NCBI RefSeq assembly: GCF_000321225.1
Contig: NW_004450402.1
Location: 2,221,674 to 2,285,673, forward strand
Source: Odobenus rosmarus divergens
Lineage: Eukaryota > Chordata > Mammalia > Carnivora > Odobenidae
Direction of reading: 5' to 3'
DNA length: 64,000 nucleotides
The notes beneath the pieces are model-generated. The model did no database searches, was not told the origin of the DNA, and saw only the letters and a program-made list of their open reading frames with translations. Below are positions 55,541 through 64,000 of the stretch, in pieces. The position numbers were made by a program, and so were the translations under genes. How positions within the stretch are numbered: the stretch's first letter is position 1; the number at the start of each line of letters is the position of its first letter.

Positions 55541-56744
55541 AAGAAAAGAGCAGAGGCACTAGGGTTGTATGTTAGGGTTTTTATTTTCAGATCTTATTTA
55601 TTTCTCACACCAAACCTTTTTTAGACCCAATTTACAGAAAGGAAATCAACTCAGAAATCTAAATAATTGCCCAGAGTTTCTCAGATCATAATAACATTCT
55701 AATTACCCTAAATGAAGCATCACTTTGCAAAGTTAAAAGTGACTGAGAAAGAGATACAAGGTTGGGTCCCAGGCCCCCGGCAATCAATAGTTTGGATCAG
55801 CTCTATTTCTCCAGATACTATCCACAGTGACAATGATAGCTGAGAATCTGCCAACAACTTGGTCAACTTATAAAAACTGTCCATTTTTCTCCTAAAAAAA
55901 AATTGTTAAAACTAAAAAAGCAACTCCCTGGCACCCACAGCCTTCCCCCATCTGCTAAGTTCAAAATCCCATGGTTACCTTTCGTCTCATTCCAATATGC
56001 AAGGCCCTGCGCCCGGCCCCAGAGATCCTTGTCCAGAGAGATGTTATTTTAAAGGCTGAGCTTTGCAGTCTCAGCAGTCTTGCCCTGGAATTGGGAACAC
56101 TCTGTTCAACAGAAGTCCCTGGAGCTTCACCATCCAAACAAACATGGGGCTCAGGATCACCTCCCCCATCTCAGAGGAGCGGGTCCAGAGAACGACGGAA
56201 ACACAGCTGTCCTCCTACTGTCTTTCTTCAACACAGGATTTCCCCCCAGTGTTTCTGCATTTCAAATCTCCGATTCACTTAGAGAGAAAACTTATTGGGG
56301 CCCCCCATTTGTCTTTAGCATCTTGCCCCTCCTGCTAGACAGAGGCAAACGTGGGTTCAATGCGACATGAAGCAGCAGTGGTAGCCAGGGAGGGGTGGAA
56401 GTGAGGACGCAGGGGTGAGGTGAGAGGAGTAAAATATCAGGGAGTGAGTGTCTGAGATCATTGTGAAACACGAACCTAAAATCCACAAACCTAGGAACGG
56501 AGGTTCTCTCGGGTTACAAAGTCATGCTGTGTAGAAGCCTTATACTAGCCCTGTGGTTGATGGCAGAACCACCCAGGTTTTAGAGCATTTACCTTCCATT
56601 TTCTTCCGTCCTCTCCTATGAGCTGGACTTGTGGCCTGGTTCCCCAGCTCTTCATATCCCTGTAATCTTGGCCTGCTTTCTGGGGACCACCAGACCTCTC
56701 TCTCCTCCTTTCCTTTCCCTTTTTGGTGAATTTATTCAACACCG
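55541..56744. other. Unassigned non-coding sequence
   Basis: No repeat recognised. Three plus-strand frames overlap at 55971-56370, which is typical of GC-richer non-coding DNA with few stops. None shows a known domain. Confidence 0.4.
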
Positions 56745-56900
56745 TCTTTTTTTTTTTTCTTTTTAGTGAGAGTAAGAGAGAGAGAGCTTGAGCACACGCG
56801 CGTGGGAGTGGGGGTGGGGGGTGTTGAGGAAGGGCAGAGGGAGAGAACATTAAGCAGACTACACACCTGGCACGGAGCTTGACTCAGGGCTTTCACATGC
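56745..56900 (-). mobile_element. Can-SINE, antisense, truncated and old
   Basis: T12 then CTTTTTAGTGAGAGTAAGAGAGAGAGAGC, GGAAGGGCAGAGGGAGAGAACATTAAGCAGACTACACACCTGGCACGGAGC. The head region is lost after CTCAGGGCTTTCA. Confidence 0.7.
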
Positions 56901-57150
56901 TGTCATTTCCCAGACCAGGGAAGTCTGCCTAAAACATCAATTAAGTTTTTAAAGTGATGGACCATATTTCTACAGATCACCTCTAAATTTAACCCCTGGA
57001 TCAATAGGTAGGTTTTAGAGATTACAAAGTCTCCCACGAGAATGTCTAAAGTGGAAAGATGATCCTAGTTGGGTGTACTCGGGGAGGTAAACCAAGCCTA
57101 AGACCAGCGCAGGCCACCACACTTTCATCTGCATTATTGAGATGAGTTTT
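56901..57150. other. Unassigned non-coding sequence
   Basis: Nothing recognised. Confidence 0.35.
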
Positions 57151-57165
57151 AAAATTGTATAATGG

Positions 57166-57358
57166 GGGGCGCCTGGTGGCTCAGTTGTTAAGTGTCTGTC
57201 TTCAACTCGGGTCATGATCCCAGGGTCCTGGGATCGAGCCCCGCATCGGGCTCCCAGCTCAGCGGGAAGCCTGCTTCTCCCTCTCCCACTCCCCCTGCTT
57301 GTGTTCCCTCTCTTGCTGTGTCTCTCTCTGTCAAATAAATAAGATCTTTTAAAAAAAT
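57166..57358 (+). mobile_element. Can-SINE, sense
   Basis: Head GGGCGCCTGGTGGCTCAG, lacking two Gs. TSD AAAATTGTATAATGG (57151-57165) and AAAATTGTACAATGG (57359-57373), one mismatch. Confidence 0.94.
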
Positions 57359-57373
57359 AAAATTGTACAATGG

Positions 57374-58264
57374 AAGCCACACATTAATTAGGTTCAGAAA
57401 GAATGCAAGTTAATTAACAAACAATAAATCCATAACAAGGTATTAAAAGAGACTCAGGGGCGTCCAGAATCATTAAGTTCAATGGCCAAAGGCAATTTCT
57501 GGGAACTGACTCAAAATATCCCTTTATAATGTTAGAAAAGACCTGTTTTTATAAAAGAATAAAAGGCTAATGGGATAAGTGTGGTATCTCTCATTTCATG
57601 TGAGATGAGAGGGTCCAAGGAAGAGACAAATCAACTTGTCCCCACAGGAGTGATCAGGGTCACTAGGAAATAGTAGGGCTTCTTGCAAGAAACAGCAAAG
57701 AGGACCCATTTTTAAATACTTTTTTTTCTCTCTTTGTAAATGATGATTGATATTTTTGACTGATGATTAGGTCCAGGAATTAAAACTGTGGAACAGACTT
57801 GAAAGAGAGTTGGGTTGGAGACACAAACTCAACCTTTTGAGGATGAGACACCAAGAGCTTCCTGGGATATCATTGATATTCAGAAGAGATAGGGGCTCTT
57901 AGGAACAGCATTGGCTAGAGTCACCCTGACACTCTGACCCTGTCCTGGGGAAGCTTGTCTAGGGTTTAAAAATAAAAAGACAGGCGCCCAGTAGCTTTAA
58001 GGAGCCCAAAGCAGTGTGATACCTGTGGGGGAAGGATTCTCTCCAGACTTCCTGAGAGAAATGTCATCACTAGGGAGAGCTGGATGATTACGGTGGCCAC
58101 GGGTGGCAGCAAGAGGAGCTTCCCAGGCACACGTGGTAGCCACATTGCCAATTAAGACCAGGAGGTGAGAGGAGCTACAGTCAGAGCTAGTTAGCCTCTA
58201 GGTGAAGCAAACTGCATTCATCTCCAAATCATCTGCTTTTACCCTTGTACAACCCCTGATCCCT
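57374..58264. other. Unassigned non-coding sequence
   Basis: Nothing recognised. Confidence 0.4.
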
Positions 58265-58374
58265 GATCCCATTTTTTAATAGACTTTATTTTTTAGAGAA
58301 GTTTTAGGTTTACAGAAAAACTAATCAGAGTGCACACAGAGTTCTCATTCACCATGTCAATGTCCACCACTAAC

Positions 58375-58403
58375 TACACACACACACACACACACACACA
58401 CAC
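58375..58403. repeat. (AC)n microsatellite in L1
   Basis: About 14 uninterrupted AC units within the L1 3' UTR. Confidence 0.9.
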
Positions 58404-60267
58404 GGTCCCCACTTACTAGCCTCTTGCATAAGTATGGTAGATTTATTACAACTGAACCAATATTGATACATTATTATTAACTAAAGTCCATAATTTGCAT
58501 TAGGGTCGCCTTGTGTTTTGTACACATCCACAGTATTTTGGCAAATGCGTAATGACATGTGTCCATCAGGACTGTACCATGCAAGATAGTTCCAGTGCCC
58601 TAAAATGTCCTATACTCCACCCACCCATCCCTCCCTTCCTTCCTACAAACCCTTGGCAAACCCTGCTTTTTATCGCCTCCATAGTTGTGCCCTTTCTGGC
58701 TTGCCATATAGTTAAAATCAGAGGGTATGTAGCCTTTTCACATGGACTTGTTTCACTTAGCAGTATGCATGTAAGATTCCTCCATGTCTTCACATGGCTT
58801 GACAGCTCATTTCCACTTAGTGCCAAATAATATTCCATTGTATGGATGTACCACCCTTTATTTATCCATTCACTTACCGAAGGACACGTTGATTGCTTCC
58901 AGGTTTTGGCAATTATGACTAAAGCTGCTATTCATACTCATGGGCAGGTTTCTTAATGGACAAATAATTTTCCCACTTATTTGAGTAAATACCAAGGAGC
59001 ACAACTGCTGGATCATCTCCTAAGAATATGTTTAGTTTTCTAAGAAATAGCCCAATTATCTTCCAAAGTGGCTGTACCATTTTGTATTCCCACCAGCAAT
59101 AAATCAGAGTTCCTTCGGGGCTCCACATCCTCACCAGCATTTGGTATTATCAGTTTTTCAGGTTATGGACATTTTAATACGTATGTAGTGGTATCTCATT
59201 ATTTTAATTTGTAATTTCTTAATGATATATGCTATCAAGCATCTTTTCACATGCTTATTTGCCATCTGTATATCCTCTGGTGAGGTATCTATTCATATCT
59301 GTTGTTTATTTTTGAACTGGGTTGTTTGTTTTCTTATTGTTGAGTTTTAGGAGTTCTTCTTTTGTTTTGGATACAAGTTCTTTGTCAGATATCTATTTTG
59401 CAAATATTTTCTCCCTGTCTGTGGCTTTTCTTCTTTTCTTCACAATGTCTTTCACAAAACAGAAGTTTTTTCACTTTAATGAAGTCCCACTTAACAATTT
59501 TTTTCTTTCATGGCTTGTGATTTTTGTGTTTATCTAAAAACTCGTTGCCAAACCTAGGGTGACCTAGATTTTCCCCTATGTGATCTTCTGGAAGTTTTAT
59601 AGTTTTGTGTTTTACATTTAGGCATATGATCCATTTTGAGTTAATTTTTGTGAAAGGTATAAGGCTTTTGTCTAGACTAATTTTTTTTTTTGCATGTAGA
59701 TGTCCAGTTATTTCAGCACAATTTGTTGAAAATGCTATCCTATCTCCACTGAATTGCCTTTGCTCTTTTGTCAAGATCATCTGATTATATTTCTGTGGGT
59801 CTATTCCTAGACTCTCTTTTCTGTTCTATTGATGTACTTGTCTTTCACCAATACCAATTTTGTCATAATTACTGTAGCTTTAGAGAAAGACTTGAAGTTC
59901 AATGTGTCAGTCCTCCAACTTTGTTCTTCCAATGTGTTAGCTGTTCTTGGTCTTTCACCTTCCCAGATGAACTTCACAACCAGTTTGCCAAAGTTCACAA
60001 AACAAATTGCTGGGATTGGAGGTGTGGGGAGTTTGTTTTGAATCTATAGATCAAGTTGGAAATAACTGACATCTTGATGATGGTGAGTCTTCTTAACCAC
60101 GTATATGGAATATCTCTCTATTTAGATCTTTGATTTCCTTCAGTTTTGTTATATTTTTACCTAAGTATCTCATTTTTTAGTGCTAATATATATGGTGCTG
60201 TGTTTTAATTTCAAATTCCAATGGCTCAGTTTTATTTTATAGGAAAGCAATTGACTTTTTGTAATTT

Positions 60268-60461
60268 AAGATTTTATTTATTCATTCATTTGAGAGAGAG
60301 AGCAGGGGGAGGGGCAGAGGGAGAGGGAGAGAGAGAATCTCAAGCGGACCCCATACTCAGCATGGAGCCCCATGTGGGGTTCGATCTCATGGGCCTCAGA
60401 TCATGACCTGAGCCCAAATCAAGAGTCAGATGTTTAACTGACTGAGCCACCCAGGTGCCCC
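60268..60461 (-). mobile_element. Can-SINE, antisense, inside L1 ORF2
   Basis: AAGATTTTATTTATTCATTCATTTGAGAGAG start; ends CTGAGCCACCCAGGTGCCCC. TSD diverged (TTGACTTTTTGTAATTTA against AGCATTTTGTGTTTTA), so an older insertion. Confidence 0.9.
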
Positions 60462-60659
60462 AGCATTTTGTGTTTTACCCTTGTATCCTGTAACCTTGCT
60501 ATAACCACTTGCTAGTTCCAAGAGTTTTTGTTTTTTGTTTTGTAAATTCTTTGGAAATTCATTCAGATTTCTTGATGCTTTTTGCTGTTAGTTTTATGTA
60601 ATATTTGTTGAGCATCTTGGCAAATATTTGTTTTTGTAAGTCTAAAAGTTATTCTTTGA

Positions 60660-60843
60660 GGGGCACCTGGGTGGCTCAGTCGGTTAAGCATCTGCCTTCA
60701 GCTCAAGTCATTATTTCAGGGACCTGGGATCAAGCCCCACGTCGGGCTCCCTGCTTAGCAGGGAATCTGCTTCTCCTTCTCCCTCTGCCTCTGCTTCTGT
60801 TCTCTCTCTCTCTCTCTAATAAATAAAATCTTTCAAAAAAAAT
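60660..60843 (+). mobile_element. Can-SINE, sense, inside the retrocopy
   Basis: The 16-bp TSD AAAAGTTATTCTTTGA at 60644-60659 and 60844-60859 is perfect. Short tail AATAAATAAAATC. Confidence 0.96.
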
Positions 60844-61186
60844 AAAAGTTATTCTTTGAAAGTTTAAAGAAACTTAACCAAAAGACAATGTAAAAACACT
60901 GGTACTTGAATGTCGAATGTTACCATATGCATGAAATTACATATTTCAGGGTAGCATGAGTTTTCAATGTTAAGTCACACTAAACTCTTTTGTCAAATTA
61001 AGCAGACCTGGCATTGGCAGTGTAGCCATAACTTTCTGATGTTAGTAAAAACAAAATTGACAGTTTGGAATTAAATCATGACAAGGTTTTGATACCCTTG
61101 TCTTAAGATGTTACTGAAACATTTCAAAACACTGATTTAAAGTGTCCAGATTCTCAGATGTTTGTTGTGTGGGTTTTATTTAATTG

Positions 61187-61204
61187 TGTGTGTGTGTGTG
61201 TGTT
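61187..61204. repeat. (TG)n microsatellite
   Basis: About nine TG units within the retrocopied sequence. Confidence 0.85.
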
Positions 61205-61362
61205 TCAGTGAATGTCCGGTGGCATATTGCAATCCTCAAACATGTGGCTATCTTTATTATATTGGTGTAATTCATGATTTGTACATTCAGCAATAGCATT
61301 AGAACAAGTTCTATCAGCAATATTTTCAATTAGTAAATAAGATTTCAAAAATTGGGGTGCTT

Positions 61363-61557
61363 GGGGCGCCTGGGTGGCTCAGTCGTTAAGTGTCTGCCTT
61401 TGGCTCAGGTCATGATCCCAGGGTCCTGGGATCGAGCCCCGCGTCAGACTCCCTGCCCAGCAGGAAGCCTGCTTCTCCCTCTCCCACTCCCCCTGCTTGT
61501 GTTCCTGCTCTTGCGATCTCTCTCTCTGTCAAATAAATAACATCTTTAAAAAAAAAA
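61363..61557 (+). mobile_element. Can-SINE, sense, first of a tandem pair
   Basis: GGGGCGCCTGGGTGGCTCAGTCG head preceded by GGGGTGCTT, a partial second head. Tail A10 directly abuts the next element. It shares one outer TSD with the second copy. Confidence 0.93.
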
Positions 61558-61558
61558 T

Positions 61559-61759
61559 CCGGGTGCCTGGGTGGCTCAGTCATTGAGCGTCTGCCTTCTG
61601 CTCAGGTCATGATCCCAGGGTCCTGGGATCGAGCCCCACATCAGGCTCCCTGCTCCGCGGGAAGCCTGCTTCTCCCTCTCCCTCTCCTACTCCCCCTGCT
61701 TGCGTTCCCTCTCTTGCTGTCTTTCTCTGTCAAATAAATAAATTCTTTATAAAAAAAAA
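61559..61759 (+). mobile_element. Can-SINE, sense, second of a tandem pair
   Basis: Head GGGTGCCTGGGTGGCTCAG begins about two bases after the first copy's A-tail. The outer TSD GATTTCAAAAAT lies at 61341-61352 and 61760-61771, and no separate TSD lies between the two copies. Confidence 0.93.
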
Positions 61760-61925
61760 GATTTCAAAAATCATGTAAGAATGGACTTAAGCTTGCCAAA
61801 TGTAAAGATTGAACCTCAAGTTACTGTCGCTGTAGTAATTGCTTTTTGTATGAGCTTAGATGCTAACATGGCATGTGCTGTACATATTCTGATTGTATTA
61901 AAATGTTGAATTGCAAAAAAAAATC

Positions 61926-62010
61926 ACATCATTTGCAAATAAAGACAGTTTTTTCTTTCCCGATCTGTATATATTTTATTTCTTTTTCTTGTCTTATTGC
62001 ATATCATGTT
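61926..62010 (-). mobile_element. L1 ORF2, antisense (resumption)
   Basis: CATTTGCAAATAAAGACAGTTTTTTCTTTCCCGATCTGTATATATTTTATTTCTTTTTCTTGTCTTATTGCA continues the antisense L1 broken at about 60628. Confidence 0.85.
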
Positions 62011-63624
62011 CATGTCATGTTCACTTCCTTCTGAACATCTTTTTAATGGCCATTTCCTTTTTCTTTTAATGGCCATATCCTTATTATTGTTTATTAATTA
62101 CTAACTGTGAACAATTTGACTTAATTCAATATTATTTGATTTAATGTGTTTCCTTTAATTTAATGTGTTCATAAAGCTATTCTTATACTTTAATTACTGG
62201 GTTCCAGCAATTGTGGTAAACCAGCATCTCTGGGGTGAGTGATGCACCAGGGAAATGACAAACTGAAATGCTCATATTCCTGTGGGATCTACTTGGTCTA
62301 AATAGTGGCTGGGGAGGCACATTTGAAAGAGAGGTCCAGTACTATAAGAAACATTTTGTATTCTATCAAGATAAATAGTTGCTCATTTATTTATTCTAAA
62401 TGGATATCTGATAATATTCACTTCCATTGATTCTGCAGATGAAAATCCCAAAACACAATGTCTCTGCTTTAAAAAGAATTGAAAAAAAGCACTTTCACTT
62501 ATATAATAAAATTTACCTAAATTATATTCATATGAAGAAAATGTTACATGTCCACAGGCAACAATCAAAAGTCAGTATTTTCATAGTAGAGGAAGTGAGT
62601 GTTCTTAAAGTCTAGCAAGATGTGGTATAGGCAATTGCTTTATTTGCTTTAACCTAGGACTACCTCTGTGGGTGTGTGTGGGTGTGTGTGTGTGGGTGTG
62701 TGTGTGTGTAGCCATTTTAGAAACTTCACTATGAGACTCTCTACACAGAGAATCCGACTAACTTTCTGAATCCTTCAACACTATAAGTCAATGCCTATTT
62801 GTATACACCAGTAAAATGCACAAACTTTCTTTTCCTAAAGTGTAAATATTAATGAAGTTACTTTACTGCTTAAGGCGATATGCAAGACAGGACTTATGAT
62901 AAACAATACAGTTGAAAAAATACATATAATTGTTAAGGAGAGTAGAGCTACTCTTGAAATCAGGAAAAGGGAAGTAAATTGTGTTTCTTTCTCAAGGGGA
63001 CAGATCTAGAAAGTCCTACCACCATCTCAAATAATCTACTTGCAAATTTCAAAACAAAAGACAGGAGGAAATTACAGGCTGTCACTTTTATTTACAACTC
63101 TCCTCCAACCAGAGCCTGCCCTTACAGTGCTACATCTGAAACTAATCTGTGTGGGGAAGATCTCAGAGGGCTAGCCAACCAGCTGGCACATTGCTGCCTG
63201 AGCTGCCTATGGCACAGCCACCAATAGGTATGGACTTGGGTCAAGTAACCCATAGCATCTACCTTGAAAGAATTATCATGCAGAGGATGGGCCGCAATGA
63301 GGGGAGGCTGGGTGGGAGAAGGAGGAAATCATGAAAATATATTTTTACAATCCAAAATGCAATTGAAATTCCAGTCTTAATCAAAAACAGTAACAGGTTC
63401 TGCTAAATACCCACAAAAGCTTGCTAAAAATATGTGAAGTTCATCCAGAGTTCAAATCTCAGAATTATTTTTATTTCCCAGCTTAGGCCATCAAAACTGC
63501 CATGAAGCTTTTAGTTGTTTTAGTGAGAAGATTGTCTGTGCAAATGGACTAAAATGTTATATCACAAAATGAAGCCAGAAGTGAAAGAAACTTAAGAAAC
63601 CTTTCCTTGTCATTTTACTGAAGG
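62011..63624. other. Unassigned non-coding sequence
   Basis: Nothing recognised except a (GT)n/(GGGT) mixture at 62668-62710 with several GTGTGTGTGGGT units. Confidence 0.4.
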
Positions 63625-63975
63625 TTTAGAGCACTGATTTTGGAGTCCGCAAACATGAATTTGAACTTACTGGCTTCCTGACAACTTCACAGAGCTTTGA
63701 TTTCTTTTTTTTTTTTTAAGATTTTAATTTTTTATTTCACAGAGAGAGAGCGAGAGAGCACAAGCAGGGGGCGTGGCAGAGGGAGAGGGAGAAGCAGACT
63801 CCCCACTGAGCAGGGAGCCCCATGCGGGCCTCAATCCCAGGACCTGGGATCAGGACCTGAGCCGAAGGCAGACCCTTAACCGACTGAGCCATCCAGGCGC
63901 CCCAAGCTTTGATTTCTTAATCTTTAAAATGAATTGTGCTCAGGCCGCCACACTGCCTGAAATAGGATAAAGGTA
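63625..63975 (+). mobile_element. MIR, sense, split by a SINE
   Basis: AGAGCACTGATTTTGGAGTCCGCAAACATGAATTTGAACTTACTGGCTTCCTGACAACTTC and, after the SINE, TTTCTTAATCTTTAAAATGAATTGTG. Confidence 0.65.
63707..63904 (-). mobile_element. Can-SINE, antisense, young-looking
   Basis: Ends CTGAGCCATCCAGGCGCCCC, retaining the CGCC of young copies. The 14-bp TSD AGCTTTGATTTCTT at 63693-63706 and 63905-63918 is perfect. Confidence 0.96.
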
Positions 63976-64000
63976 ATAATTGCTTTCTTTCCACTGTTGT

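Larger units (their letters stand above)
58265..60628 (-). mobile_element. L1 3' UTR and ORF2 C-terminal part, antisense, long
   Basis: 3' UTR antisense landmarks: AGAGAAGTTTTAGGTTTACAGAAAAAC, CCAATATTGATACATTATTATTAACTAAAGTCC, TAATATTCCATTGTATGGATGTACCAC. Then ORF2 antisense: minus-strand frames read TLIYCWWEYKMVQPLWKIIG (58928-59140) and FIWEGERPRTANTLEEQSW with KATVIMTKLVLVKDKYINR (59807-59998). Frames are broken by stops. This L1 resumes at about 61926. Confidence 0.9.
60629..61922 (+). pseudogene. Probable retrocopy of an mRNA 3' UTR, source gene not identified
   Basis: Non-L1 sequence that splits the antisense L1. It ends TGATTGTATTAAAATGTTGAATTGC followed by A9 at about 61915-61922: an ATTAAA polyadenylation signal about 14 bases before a poly(A) tract, on the plus strand. 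L1 resumes directly after. Flanks AGCATCTTGGCAAATA (about 60611) and CACATCATTTGCAAATA (about 61926) could be a diverged TSD. With the SINEs removed about 700 bp remain, AT-rich and without a long open frame, as expected for a 5'-truncated copy holding only 3' UTR. Confidence 0.6.

Noticed and set aside
55971..56370. Three overlapping plus-strand frames as an exon
   Set aside because: Openness in three frames reflects base composition; no splice or domain evidence.

Overview
The window is non-coding DNA from a carnivoran mammal. It carries about 30 copies of the tRNA-derived Can-SINE family, whose head reads GGGGCGCCTGGGTGGCTCAG, and a Carnivora-type L1 3' UTR with G-rich tracts. The SINE bodies (CTTCGGCTCAGGTCATGATC, then a CTCCCTGCTC..CCTGCTTCTCCCTCT block and a CT-rich/AAATAAATAAAATCTT tail) look like the arctoid type found in bears, seals and mustelids rather than the canid or felid types. 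This species inference is from recalled family consensus sequences, not from a search. Repeat names throughout come from recognition by eye.

I found no intact protein-coding gene, exon set, RNA gene, CpG island or CRISPR array. The reading frames over 60 codons are chance frames or lie in L1, L2 and SINE sequence, except for one recognisable gene relic: a processed pseudogene of the ribosomal protein RPSA at about 43687-44684 on the minus strand. The window is therefore intergenic or deep intronic sequence.

Layout. 1-9.6 kb: unassigned sequence with L2, MIR and L1 fragments and six Can-SINEs, including one SINE inserted in another. 9.6-17.9 kb: a 41-bp tandem duplication in a possible solo LTR, two long sense-strand L2 remnants, and MIRs. 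16.4-20.5 kb: an old L1 interrupted by a composite insertion that contains a second copy of a 257-bp segment lying 2.7 kb upstream. 21.6-28.9 kb: a large antisense L2 block interrupted by MIRs, SINEs, an old L1 and an MLT1-like LTR. 29-42.6 kb: mostly unassigned sequence with scattered SINE, L1, L2, MIR and MER5A-like elements. 43.2-48.9 kb: a deep stack of nested retroelements including the RPSA retrocopy. 49-54 kb: L2 and MIR plus a 54-bp alternating purine-pyrimidine tract. 55-64 kb: SINEs and an antisense L1 split by a probable 3'-UTR-only retrocopy of an unidentified mRNA.

No genes act together here. The history is one of successive L1-driven insertions: ancient L2/MIR, then mammalian L1 and MaLR, then carnivoran L1, processed pseudogenes and Can-SINEs. 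Many SINEs still have clean 12-17 bp target-site duplications (TSDs), so the relative order of insertions can be read directly. I see no strong evidence for a previously undescribed functional system. The most unusual items are the 257-bp local duplication inside a composite insertion, the 3'-UTR-only retrocopy, the doubly used integration site around RPSA, and a head-to-tail SINE pair inside one TSD.
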